Shown here: in pieces, positions 1 to 8,572 of the stretch
Layout of the letters: every line of letters starts with the position of its first letter
Numbering within the stretch: the stretch's first letter is position 1
Source of the DNA: Syntrophales bacterium
GTDB taxonomy: Bacteria > Desulfobacterota > Syntrophia > Syntrophales > PHBD01
DNA: 64,000 nucleotides
Assembly (NCBI GenBank): GCA_035363115.1
Contig: DAOSEM010000001.1
Span: 1,246,730 to 1,310,729, forward strand
Direction of reading: 5' to 3'
The notes under the pieces: model-generated
Database searches by the model: none
What the model was told of the DNA's origin: nothing
What the model saw: the letters and a program-made list of their open reading frames with translations, nothing else
Program-made: the position numbers and the translations under genes

Positions 1-869
1 TGCTCTCCCTGGAGTCCCCCGCGCCCATCGTCAAGGAGGGAACGCGCTGGCAGCTCGTCGCGACCACGCTGAGCGAGGAATTCTGGCGGCGGGCGGAGCG
101 CCTGACGGAGCTCAGGCGTTCGGAACAGCGGCAGATGCAGGAGTATGTGAGCCTGGCATCGGGGCACATGGCCTTCCTGATTTCTGCGCTGGACGGGGAT
201 CCGTCTTCCGTGGATCCTCCCGTCCTGCCGCCCCTGTCTGTCGTTCCGGACGAAAAAAAGGTCCGCGATGCGGAGGCGTTTCTCCGCCGGACGAGCCTGC
301 CCGTTGAACCACGCAAGAAATGGCCGGCGGGCGGTATGCCGAGCTATGGACTAAAAGGGTTCATTGCCCCGGAGCATCAGGCCAGCCCGGGAAAAGCGCT
401 GTGCGTCTGGGGCGACTCCGGATGGGGCGGGCTGGTGCGCCGCGGCAAGTACTCGGAACGGCGCTTTGCCGACGACCTGGTGGAGGCGACAGTGCAGCTT
501 GTCCATGAATGGAATCCGCAACCCTCTCCGGCCTGGGTAACCTGTGTGCCGTCGCTGCGTCATCCGGATCTGGTGCCGGACTTCGCCCGGCGGGTGGCGG
601 CAGGGCTTGGACTGCCGTTTCACGCCATTCTGGTGAAGACGAGTGACCGCCCCGAACAGAAGACCATGGCCAACAGCGTACAACAGGCAAGGAATATTGA
701 TGGATCTTTGGGCATCGATGGGCAGGAGCTTCCTCCGGGACCCGTTTTCCTGGTGGACGATATGGTGGATTCGCGCTGGACGCTGACCGTCGGGGCCTGG
801 CTGCTCAGGAAGCACGGCAGCGGCGAGGTTTTGCCTCTGGCGCTCTCCCTGACGGGGTTTGGAAAATGA
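1..869 (+). CDS. RecQ-type ATP-dependent helicase with C-terminal phosphoribosyltransferase domain (3' part only)
   Basis: The reading frame is open from the left edge, so only the last 288 residues are seen and the helicase core lies outside the window. The first part (RRSEQRQMQEYV then GHMAFLISALDG) matches the region after the helicase lobes of RecQ-like proteins. The last ~180 residues are a phosphoribosyltransferase (PRTase) fold with the PRPP-type motif VFLVDDMVDSRWT and the segment WVTCVPSLRHPDLVPDF. RecQ helicases with this PRTase tail are a known annotation class whose substrate is not established. The cysteines that usually bind zinc after the helicase core (CGRCxxC-like) are not visible here; VDPPVLPPLS stands in their place. 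The stop overlaps the next start as ATGA, so this gene is translationally coupled to the DprA-like gene and, through it, to hsdR. Confidence 0.8.
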   Translation, partial: LSLESPAPIVKEGTRWQLVATTLSEEFWRRAERLTELRRSEQRQMQEYVSLASGHMAFLISALDGDPSSVDPPVLPPLSVVPDEKKVRDAEAFLRRTSLPVEPRKKWPAGGMPSYGLKGFIAPEHQASPGKALCVWGDSGWGGLVRRGKYSERRFADDLVEATVQLVHEWNPQPSPAWVTCVPSLRHPDLVPDFARRVAAGLGLPFHAILVKTSDRPEQKTMANSVQQARNIDGSLGIDGQELPPGPVFLVDDMVDSRWTLTVGAWLLRKHGSGEVLPLALSLTGFGK

Positions 870-2176
870 CAGCTCAACTTTCATCCAATACGCAGGCCGT
901 TCTCCTGCTGACGGCACCGCTGATGACGGGGCGCGCCCTGCCCTCGCCGGATGTTCTGTCGCCGGGGGAATACAAGCGCCTGGCAAGGTTCCTCATGGAA
1001 AGGCAAAAGGAACCGGCGGACCTGCTCGGTGTTGATTCGGGAACGCTCCTGAAGGAATGCACTTTCTTGGACGGCACCCGGCTCGCCCGCCTGCTGGAGC
1101 GGGGTTTCCAACTGAGCCAGGCGGTGGAGCGCTGGCAAAGCCGTGCGATCATGGTCATGAGTCGCGCCGATGCGCCGTATCCGAAACGACTGAAGGATCG
1201 GCTCCGGGAAGATGCGCCGCCCGTCCTGTATGGGTGCGGCGACATTTCGATCCTGGAGACAGGCGGGCTGGCGGTGGTCGGTTCCCGCCAGGTGGACGCT
1301 GCGCTCATTGAATACACGGAGGCGGTCGGGAGGCTGGCGGCGGCGGCCAGACGCACCATCGTTTCCGGGGGAGCGCGTGGCGTCGATCAGGCGGCCATGA
1401 GCGGCGCCCTGGAATCGGGCGGCAGGGTGGCCGGGGTCATGGCGGACAGTTTAGGACGGGCGGCCCTGGTCCGGGAGCACCGGAATCTCCTCATGGAAGG
1501 CCAACTGGTCCTGATCTCTCCGTATGACCCGGCGGCCGGATTCAACGTCGGCCACGCCATGCAGAGGAACAAGCTGATCTACGCCTTGGCAGACGCGGCC
1601 TTGGTCGTAAACGCCGACTACAACAAGGGCGGCACCTGGGCCGGAGCGGCGGAACAACTGGATAAGCTCCGCTTTGTCCCGCTTTATGTCCGGAGCGACG
1701 GTGAAACGGGAAAGGGGCTGGAGGCGCTGAGACGGAAAGGCGCACTTCCTTGGCCGAACCCCGTAACGCCGGATGAGCTCGTGCAGACGCTGGACGCGCC
1801 GGCGGATCGGTTTGAGGAATTCCGGGAACAGGTTCCGTTGAGCTTCTCCGGGACCGGCGAAGCGATGCCCGCTTACCGGGGCGAAAGGAAGGAGCCGCCG
1901 CCATCCGCATCCCGGGAAGAAACCATGGCGCCATCGATTTCTTATCCCGCGGAGTTTCTTTTCGCGGCGGTGAAATCACTGGCTGAACAGATGCAGGCTG
2001 CGAAAACCGAGGCGGAGATCGCCAGAGAGTGGAACGTTTCGAAGGCTCAGGTAAAGGCCTGGTTAAAGCGCCTCATCGAGGAAGGCGTGATCGAAAAGAG
2101 CGGCCGGCCCGTTCGTTACCGAGCCGTTTCGTCGAAGGCAAAGCAGGTCTCCCTCTTCGATAAGGGGATCGAATGA
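866..2176 (+). CDS. DprA/SMF-like DNA-processing protein with C-terminal winged helix
   Basis: The product is 436 residues. Residues ~130-330 form the DprA/SMF Rossmann domain: AVVGSRQVD, the nucleotide-loop motif SGGARGVDQAA, and the NKLIYALADAALVVNADYN segment typical of the family. The N-terminal ~110 residues are poorly conserved. The C-terminal ~65 residues (IAREWNVSKAQVKAWLKRLI and following) look like a winged helix. Classical DprA loads RecA on incoming single-stranded DNA during transformation. This copy is longer, has an extended linker and sits between a RecQ-PRTase gene and hsdR, so a role in the restriction/defence cassette is likelier than housekeeping transformation (inference). 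The start ATG overlaps the previous stop, and its own TGA overlaps the hsdR start. Confidence 0.82.
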   Translation: MTAQLSSNTQAVLLLTAPLMTGRALPSPDVLSPGEYKRLARFLMERQKEPADLLGVDSGTLLKECTFLDGTRLARLLERGFQLSQAVERWQSRAIMVMSRADAPYPKRLKDRLREDAPPVLYGCGDISILETGGLAVVGSRQVDAALIEYTEAVGRLAAAARRTIVSGGARGVDQAAMSGALESGGRVAGVMADSLGRAALVREHRNLLMEGQLVLISPYDPAAGFNVGHAMQRNKLIYALADAALVVNADYNKGGTWAGAAEQLDKLRFVPLYVRSDGETGKGLEALRRKGALPWPNPVTPDELVQTLDAPADRFEEFREQVPLSFSGTGEAMPAYRGERKEPPPSASREETMAPSISYPAEFLFAAVKSLAEQMQAAKTEAEIAREWNVSKAQVKAWLKRLIEEGVIEKSGRPVRYRAVSSKAKQVSLFDKGIE

Positions 2177-5100
2177 CGACTTTTACCGAATCCGTCGTTG
2201 AAGAGGCCGCCCTTGCCTGGCTGGAGGGAGTCGGCTGGACCGTCCGGCATGGCGTCGGGATCGCACCGGGGGAGCCCGGGGCGGAGCGGAGCGATTACGG
2301 GCAGGTGGTCCTAGAGGGACGGCTCCGCGACGCGCTGGCGCGACTGAATCCGGAGTTGCCAACCGAGACCCTGGAGGACGCCTTCCGGAGGCTGACCCGT
2401 CCGGAGGGCGCCGATTTGGTGGCGAGGAACCGGCATATGCACCGCCTCCTCGTGGACGGGGTGACGGTGGAGTACCGCACCGCCGCCGGGGAGATCCGCG
2501 GCGCCCAAGCGCGGGTGATCGATTTCGACCGGGCGGAGGCCAACGACTGGCTCGCGGTCAACCAGTTCAGCGTCGTGGAGAACAAGCGCAACCGCCGGCC
2601 CGACGTCGTGTTCTTTCTGAACGGCCTGCCGCTGGCGGTCATGGAGCTGAAGAACCCGGCCGATGAGGAAGCCACCGTCCGGACGGCCTACAGGCAAATT
2701 CAGACATACAAAACCGAGATTCCGTCGCTGTTTGCCGCGAATGCGCTCCTGGTCGTCTCCGACGGCGTGGAAGCGCGCGTCGGGACGCTGACCGCCGGGA
2801 GCGAGTGGTTCAAGCCCTGGCGCACCGTGACGGGGGAAGGCCTGGCGAATCCGGCCCTCCCGGAGCTGCAGGTCATGATCGAGGGTGTCTTCCTGCCGCG
2901 GCGCTTTCTCGATCTCGTGCGCGATTTCATCGTCTTCGAGGATCCGGGCGACGGGGTGGTGGTGAAGAAGATGGCGGGCTATCACCAGTTCCACGCCGTG
3001 AAGGCGGCGGTGGACGAGACGTTGCGGGCCGCGGAAATGCGCCGCATCGCGGAAAACGGAGTCGCGGAGACCGGCCGCTACGAAGCCGGCCGCCGGCCCG
3101 GGGGCAAACCGGGCGACCGACGCATCGGCGTCGTCTGGCACACCCAGGGGTCGGGCAAGAGCCTCACCATGGCCTTCTACGCGGGACGCATCGTCCGCGA
3201 GCCGGCGATGGAGAACCCGACCATTGTGGTCATCACCGACCGCAACGACCTCGACGACCAGCTCTTCGGCACGTTCGCCCGCTGCCGGGAACTCCTGCGC
3301 CAGCCGCCGGTGCAGGCCGGGAGCCGGGAGCACCTGCGGGAACTGCTCTCGGTGGAGGCGGGCGGCGTCATTTTCACGACCATCCAGAAGTTCTTCCCGG
3401 AGGAAAAGGGCGACCGGCATCCGGCCCTTTCCAACCGTCGAAACATCGTGGTCATCGCCGACGAGGCCCACCGCAGCCAGTATGATTTCATCGACGGGTT
3501 TGCGCGGCACATGCGGGACGCGCTGCCCCGGGCCTCCTTCATCGGCTTCACCGGAACGCCCATCGAGCTGCATGACGCCAACACACGGGCCGTCTTCGGC
3601 GACTACATCAGCGTGTACGACATCCAGCGGGCCGTTCAGGACGGGGCGACCGTGGCGATCTACTACGAGAGCCGGCTGGCGAAGCTGGCTCTGGACGAGG
3701 CGGAGCGGCCGAAGATCGACCCGGACTTCGAGGAGGCCACGGAAGGGGAGGAAGTCGAGCGCAAGGAGAAGCTGAAGACGAAGTGGGCGCAGCTGGAGGC
3801 CGTGGTCGGGGCGGAGAAGCGCCTGAAACTCGTCGCCCGGGACATCGTCGATCATTTTGAAAGGCGGCTTGAAGCCATGGACGGCAAGGCCATGGTGGTC
3901 TGCATGAGCCGGCGCATCTGCGTGGAGCTGTACCGCGAGCTGGTGCGGCTCCGCCCCGACTGGCATCATGAGGACGACGCAGAGGGAGCGATCAAGGTCG
4001 TCATGACCGGTTCGGCCTCCGATCCGGTTGACTGGCTGGGGCACATCCGTAACAAGTCGAGGCGCGAATCGCTGGCGAAGCGCTTCCGGAGCGACACCGA
4101 TCCGTTCCGGATCGTCCTGGTTCGCGACATGTGGCTCACCGGCTTCGACGCGCCGAGCCTGCACACCATGTACTTGGACAAGCCGATGCGCGGCCACGGG
4201 CTCATGCAGGCGATTGCGCGGGTGAACCGGGTTTTCCGGGACAAGCCGGGCGGGCTCGTGGTTGACTACCTCGGCCTGGCCCAGGAGTTGAAGGCGGCGC
4301 TGGCGACGTACACGGAAAGCGGCGGCACGGGGCGCACCGCCATTGACCAGGATGAGGCGGTCGCCCTGATGCAGGAAAAGTACGAGATCTGCCGCGGTCT
4401 GTTCCATCCTTTCGACCGGTCGAAGTGGACGACCGGGACGCCGGTTGAGCGGCTGGCCCTCCTGCCGGCTGCCCAGGAACACATCCTGAAGCAGGAAAAC
4501 GGAAAGGACCGTTGCCTCCGCTCCGTGCGCGAGCTGTCGCAGGCCTTCGCGCTGGCGGTGCCGCATCCCGAGGCGCTCGGCATCCGCGACGACCTGGCGT
4601 TCTTCCAGGCGGTCCAGGCGGTCCTGGCCAAACGGGCGCCCGGGGATGAACGAAAAGAAGAAGAGATCGAACATGCCGTCCGGCAGATCATCGCCCGCGC
4701 CGTTGCGCCGGCAGGGGTCATGGATATCTTCGCCGCGGCGGGCCTGGCCAGGCCCGACATCTCGATCCTCTCGGAGGAATTCCTGGCGGAGGTGCGCGGG
4801 ATGCCGCAGCGCAACCTGGCGGTGGAGCTCCTGGAGAAGCTCCTCAAAGGGGAACTCCGTACCCGCCGGCGGAAAAACGTCGTGCAGGCGCGCTCCTTCG
4901 CGGAGATGCTGGAGCGGACGATCCGCCGCTACCAGAACCGGGCCATCGAGGCAGCCCAGGTGATCGAGGAATTGATCCAGCTTGCCAGGGAGATGCGCGA
5001 GGCGAACGCCCGCGGTGAGGCGCTCGGACTTTCGGAGGAGGAACTGGCCTTCTATGATGCGCTGGAGACGAACGACAGCGCGGTGAAGGTGCTGGGCGAC

Positions 5101-5316
5101 GAGACGCTGCGCACGATCGCGCGGGAGATCGTCAGCACCGTGCGGGCCAACGTGACCATCGACTGGACCCTGCGGGAGAACGTCCGCGCTCAGATGCGGG
5201 TGCTTGTCCGGCGGATCCTGCGGAAATACGGGTATCCGCCGGACAAGCAGGAAAAGGCGACGCAGACGGTGCTCGAACAGGCGGAACTGCTGTCGGGTGA
5301 ATGGGCATCTACCTGA
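2173..5316 (+). CDS. hsdR: Type I restriction enzyme R subunit (HsdR): nuclease plus SF2 translocase
   Basis: The product is 1047 residues, the normal HsdR length. Near the N-terminus a PD-(D/E)xK nuclease is visible, with Asp144 in RPDVVFFLNG and Glu158/Lys160 in AVMELKN. The SF2 motor follows, with Walker A HTQGSGKS (~residue 325), motif II DEAHRSQYDF (~430), motif III GFTGTPIE, and later helicase motifs including LTGFDAPSLHTMYLDK and QAIARVNRV. The C-terminal ~300 residues are helical, as in the part that docks on HsdM. HsdR translocates DNA after HsdM/HsdS recognise an unmethylated site and then cleaves it. No hsdM or hsdS is present in the window; if they exist they lie left of position 1. 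The start ATG overlaps the upstream TGA, so expression is coupled to the DprA-like gene. Confidence 0.92.
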   Translation: MTTFTESVVEEAALAWLEGVGWTVRHGVGIAPGEPGAERSDYGQVVLEGRLRDALARLNPELPTETLEDAFRRLTRPEGADLVARNRHMHRLLVDGVTVEYRTAAGEIRGAQARVIDFDRAEANDWLAVNQFSVVENKRNRRPDVVFFLNGLPLAVMELKNPADEEATVRTAYRQIQTYKTEIPSLFAANALLVVSDGVEARVGTLTAGSEWFKPWRTVTGEGLANPALPELQVMIEGVFLPRRFLDLVRDFIVFEDPGDGVVVKKMAGYHQFHAVKAAVDETLRAAEMRRIAENGVAETGRYEAGRRPGGKPGDRRIGVVWHTQGSGKSLTMAFYAGRIVREPAMENPTIVVITDRNDLDDQLFGTFARCRELLRQPPVQAGSREHLRELLSVEAGGVIFTTIQKFFPEEKGDRHPALSNRRNIVVIADEAHRSQYDFIDGFARHMRDALPRASFIGFTGTPIELHDANTRAVFGDYISVYDIQRAVQDGATVAIYYESRLAKLALDEAERPKIDPDFEEATEGEEVERKEKLKTKWAQLEAVVGAEKRLKLVARDIVDHFERRLEAMDGKAMVVCMSRRICVELYRELVRLRPDWHHEDDAEGAIKVVMTGSASDPVDWLGHIRNKSRRESLAKRFRSDTDPFRIVLVRDMWLTGFDAPSLHTMYLDKPMRGHGLMQAIARVNRVFRDKPGGLVVDYLGLAQELKAALATYTESGGTGRTAIDQDEAVALMQEKYEICRGLFHPFDRSKWTTGTPVERLALLPAAQEHILKQENGKDRCLRSVRELSQAFALAVPHPEALGIRDDLAFFQAVQAVLAKRAPGDERKEEEIEHAVRQIIARAVAPAGVMDIFAAAGLARPDISILSEEFLAEVRGMPQRNLAVELLEKLLKGELRTRRRKNVVQARSFAEMLERTIRRYQNRAIEAAQVIEELIQLAREMREANARGEALGLSEEELAFYDALETNDSAVKVLGDETLRTIAREIVSTVRANVTIDWTLRENVRAQMRVLVRRILRKYGYPPDKQEKATQTVLEQAELLSGEWAST

Positions 5317-5337
5317 AAGACCATAACAATCCCCACC

Positions 5338-7368
5338 CTACCGGTAGATCGGCACGCTCATCCGCTCGATCTTCATCTGCTGCTGGGCGCCGAAGACGTC
5401 CGGGCTGCCGGGCGTGCCGGAGATCCGGTCCCGGTAGCGGGAGATCTTGACGGCGAAGCACGGGTCGGCGCGGAAGGTTCCCATGATGCGGTCTTCCGGC
5501 ACGCCGAGCGTTTTCGCGATCGCCCCCTTCGTGAAGGCATTCGACCGGAGGGCCTGCCGGTATTCCTCCTCCGATTTGAAAAAGACGTCGTAGGTGATCG
5601 TGTTGATCCCCGCGTCCTTGGAGCGCAGCACCTGGATCATGTCGAGGAGCGGCCGGGATTCGACGGGCTCTCCCGAATGCGCCACCGGTTCGATGGCGTC
5701 CACGACGCGGTCGTCCAGGCTCCCGGGATAGTCCGTGAGGCCGATCGGCGCGTATGCGGGCCGCATCTCCCGGATCGGGCGCCAGTCCCGGCCGTTCGCC
5801 TCGAACAGCCGGATCGGAAACAGGTGCTCCCGGATCGCCTCCTCATTGTTCCAGAGGTGAAAGACGCTCCAGGCGTAGCTGTCGGCTCCTTCCAGACGGA
5901 GGAAGGACGGACGGCCCGGGTCACGGTACGCCTCCGCCTGCTTCAGGTCCTCTTCGTGACGCCTTGCGGCCTCCTCGGCGGTCTCCTCCACTGTCTCAAG
6001 AAACAGCAGCGGCTTCTCCGGGCCGGCGATGATGAAATCGACGGTGCACCCCGCGTAGATGGCCGGGTACTCCTCTTTGGCGAGGGCCAGGATCTTCCGG
6101 AAAATGTCTTCCCTCTGCTCGATGAAGCGCGGCTCCCTCGTCCCCGCCAGGACGAGAGCGGTATGGGTGCCGTCCGCTTCCCGGAAGACGACCTCGCTGG
6201 GCGACATGGGAAACGCCAGGTTTCCCGCTGTCGTGATGCGGCCGGGATACCCGAAGTGCAGCATGAAGCCCTTCAGGACCGTAGAGAGCGCCTCGACGCC
6301 GTCCCTGTCGGGTCCGCTGACCTTGAGCAGGATGCCGATCTCCTGTTCTCCCGGGAGGAGGCGGCTTCGCTCCACGGCGTTCAGGCCATAGACGAGGTGC
6401 CGGTCGAGGAAGGGATCGCGGGAGAGGGCGGCTTCCCCTTTCAGGGGCAGGAAAGAGACCAGCCTTTTGCCGATCTTCCGGCTGCCCTCGATCTTGACGG
6501 TAAGCGGGCTGTGCACGAAGGCGGCGTTCCGAATTCCGGCGGTCCGGTCGCTGTCCTGGAAATACTCCGTCCGCTGCATGACCAGGACGCCCTCGGGGTA
6601 ATACTGCAGGCAGGGGTGGCTTTCTTCGTAGAGCGCGTGGGCGGCGACGGAATAGACCGTGGCCTTCCGCTCGGGGTTCGGGGGGATGAAGACGACGCTT
6701 CCGTCGTCCCGGAACTCTGCAATCAGGTAGTCGCTGGCCGAGCCGGGATCGCAGGCGATGGCGCCGCATTCCAGGATGTGGGCCGCCTGGAAGGCCAGGC
6801 CCGGGTCGATCCCGCGCCGGACCGGGTCCGCGGCGAAGATGGACACGTCGCAGGAGCGGCCGCAGAGAACGATCTGCGCCCCCGCATCGAGGGCGGTGAT
6901 GTACGGGGCGATGCCCATCTGGGCGACCAGACGGCTGTTCCGTACATCGTCCTCGGTCAGCGCCGGTATGGACCCCAGGGGACGCAGCTCGTCGATGCGG
7001 CCGATCAGCAGCCTGTTATCCACGTGCCCGTCCACGACAGCCACCCGGAGGCCCCTCGCGTTCTCCTCCTCGAAGATTTCCCGGATGAGCTCCAGCATGA
7101 AGGCCAGGTGGGGCTCGTCGCCGGCGAGGCCGAGGCTGCCGATGAGGAGCGGGCAGTTCATCCGGAGGGCGGCCCGGAGGAGCAGGGTGAAGTCGCGTTT
7201 CAGGGACGCCGGCTTCATGTAGGATTTCCCCGTTCCCAGGTAATAGGGGCCCGGGTCCATGGAGCCCGCGTCGGCCCCTATGAGGTCGATCTTCATCTTC
7301 ATGGCTTCTTCCCAGGAGGATTCGGGACAGCTGTAGCCCAGCTTGGATGCCAGGATGCGGTAGCTCAT
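5338..7368 (-). CDS. AtuA-family (DUF1446) protein fused to a DUF4387 domain
   Basis: The product is 676 residues. The first ~540 match the acyclic terpene utilisation AtuA/DUF1446 family: an N-terminal LASKLGYSCPESSWEE segment, the GADAGSMDPGPYYLG motif and the CGRSCDVSIFAADPVRRG region. The last ~110 residues (ITYDVFFKSEEEYRQALRSN through QQQMKIERMSVPIY) match DUF4387, which is usually a separate small protein encoded next to AtuA. The natural two-gene unit is therefore one polypeptide here. AtuA proteins are linked to terpenoid, citronellol or other branched-acid degradation, but the exact reaction is not settled. The ATG at 7368 was chosen because AAAGGAG lies 6 bases before it; an in-frame ATG at 7476 has no such site. 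The gene is convergent with hsdR. Confidence 0.8.
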   Translation of the reverse strand: MSYRILASKLGYSCPESSWEEAMKMKIDLIGADAGSMDPGPYYLGTGKSYMKPASLKRDFTLLLRAALRMNCPLLIGSLGLAGDEPHLAFMLELIREIFEEENARGLRVAVVDGHVDNRLLIGRIDELRPLGSIPALTEDDVRNSRLVAQMGIAPYITALDAGAQIVLCGRSCDVSIFAADPVRRGIDPGLAFQAAHILECGAIACDPGSASDYLIAEFRDDGSVVFIPPNPERKATVYSVAAHALYEESHPCLQYYPEGVLVMQRTEYFQDSDRTAGIRNAAFVHSPLTVKIEGSRKIGKRLVSFLPLKGEAALSRDPFLDRHLVYGLNAVERSRLLPGEQEIGILLKVSGPDRDGVEALSTVLKGFMLHFGYPGRITTAGNLAFPMSPSEVVFREADGTHTALVLAGTREPRFIEQREDIFRKILALAKEEYPAIYAGCTVDFIIAGPEKPLLFLETVEETAEEAARRHEEDLKQAEAYRDPGRPSFLRLEGADSYAWSVFHLWNNEEAIREHLFPIRLFEANGRDWRPIREMRPAYAPIGLTDYPGSLDDRVVDAIEPVAHSGEPVESRPLLDMIQVLRSKDAGINTITYDVFFKSEEEYRQALRSNAFTKGAIAKTLGVPEDRIMGTFRADPCFAVKISRYRDRISGTPGSPDVFGAQQQMKIERMSVPIYR

Positions 7369-7492
7369 GATGTCTCCTTTCGTTTCACGATGGCTCGGGT
7401 GGATTCGCCGTATTATCCTTCCGAAGGTCCGGCCGGCGGTTGAAAACGGGTCACCGCCCTTTTCGAAACGTGGCATGAAGGTCAGGGATCAC

Positions 7493-7521
7493 GATATAGG
7501 ACCGTTTGGCGAATTGCGCAA
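7493..7521 (-). promoter_or_regulatory. Candidate sigma-70-type promoter for the AtuA-DUF4387 gene
   Basis: Read on the minus strand, TTGCGC (7516-7521) is followed after 17 bases by TATATC (7493-7498), about 125 bases before the chosen start at 7368. The -10 is reasonable and the -35 weak. The rest of 7369-7588 shows no gene. Confidence 0.3.
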
Positions 7522-7588
7522 CGGGTTTGCTTTTGGGCGTCTCGATCTGCGAGCGGTGTGACGGAGGCGATCGCCGTCCCTGAAGACA

Positions 7589-8572
7589 TCAGGCATCCCC
7601 GTAGCCCATCGGATGGGCCTGCCGCCAGAGCCAGGCGCTCTCGATGATGTCATCGAGGCCGGAGTGCTTCGGTTCCCAGCCCAGTTCCCTGCGGATGCAT
7701 TCGCTCCCTGCCACGAGGATTGCGGGGTCGCCGGGACGGCGGGGTTCCTCCGCAACGGGGACGGGGTGGCCCGTCACCCGGCGGGCGGCCTCGATGACCT
7801 GCCGGACGGAATATCCCTGGCCGTTACCCAGGTTGTAGCGCAGGGAACGGTTGCTTCCCAGGGCCTCCAGGGTCAGGAGGTGCGCATCGGCCAGGTCCTC
7901 GACATGAATGTAGTCCCGGATGCAGGTTCCGTCCGGGGTCGGATAGTCCGTCCCGAAAACCTTGATGTGGGGACGCTTTTCCAGGGCCGCGTCCAGCACC
8001 AGAGGGATCAGGTGGGTCTCGGGGCGGTGGTCTTCCCCAAGGCGGTCGGAGCAGCCGGCGGCGTTGAAGTAGCGGAGGACGGCGAAGCGCAGGTCCCGCT
8101 GCCGGTCCAGCCAGTCCAAAGCCTGCTCCACCATGAGCTTGGCCTGGCCGTAGGCGTTGGTGGGCTTCTGGGGGTGGGACTCGTCGATCGGCGTGTAGCG
8201 GGGTTCGCCATACGTGGCGGCGGTGGAGCTGAAGACGAATGTCCCGATTCCCGCCCGGAGCATCGCCTCCAGGAGGATCATGGTCCGGGCGGTGTTGTTT
8301 ACAAAAAATCGTTCCGGGAAGGCCATGGATTCGCCGGCCTCGATATAGGCCGCGAAATGCATGACCGCGTCTACGTGCCCCTCGCCGAAGATCCGTGACA
8401 GAAGATCCATGTCGCCGCAGTCTCCACGGACGAAGGCCGCTTCGGGGCGGACCGCCAGTCGGTGGCCCTTCTCCAGCGTGTCCAGCACGGTGACCCGGTG
8501 GCCTTCCCGGATCAGCAGGTCGACGACATGGCTCCCGATGAATCCGGCTCCACCGGTGACGAGAACGTGCAT
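7589..8572 (-). CDS. galE: UDP-glucose 4-epimerase
   Basis: The product is 327 residues, the normal size. The N-terminal Rossmann NAD motif VTGGAGFIGSHVVDLL is intact. The catalytic SDR pair is visible as the SST of FVFSSTAATYGEP and the Tyr/Lys of TNAYGQAKLMVEQ, and the family signature LRYFNAAGC follows. It interconverts UDP-galactose and UDP-glucose, completing the Leloir route encoded just upstream by galK and galT. It is the last gene of the minus-strand sugar operon. Its ATG lies inside the 3' end of galT (61-base overlap), preceded by GGGAG six bases upstream, so translation probably depends on ribosomes finishing galT. Confidence 0.95.
   Translation of the reverse strand: MHVLVTGGAGFIGSHVVDLLIREGHRVTVLDTLEKGHRLAVRPEAAFVRGDCGDMDLLSRIFGEGHVDAVMHFAAYIEAGESMAFPERFFVNNTARTMILLEAMLRAGIGTFVFSSTAATYGEPRYTPIDESHPQKPTNAYGQAKLMVEQALDWLDRQRDLRFAVLRYFNAAGCSDRLGEDHRPETHLIPLVLDAALEKRPHIKVFGTDYPTPDGTCIRDYIHVEDLADAHLLTLEALGSNRSLRYNLGNGQGYSVRQVIEAARRVTGHPVPVAEEPRRPGDPAILVAGSECIRRELGWEPKHSGLDDIIESAWLWRQAHPMGYGDA

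Noticed and set aside
2311..4674. Long open frame antisense to hsdR
   Set aside because: High-GC codon bias keeps the opposite strand open; the translation has no motif and HsdR is clear on the plus strand. The same reasoning removes the long antisense frames at 5677-7443, 10856-12055, 41703-43883, 50010-52805 and 61085-62965.
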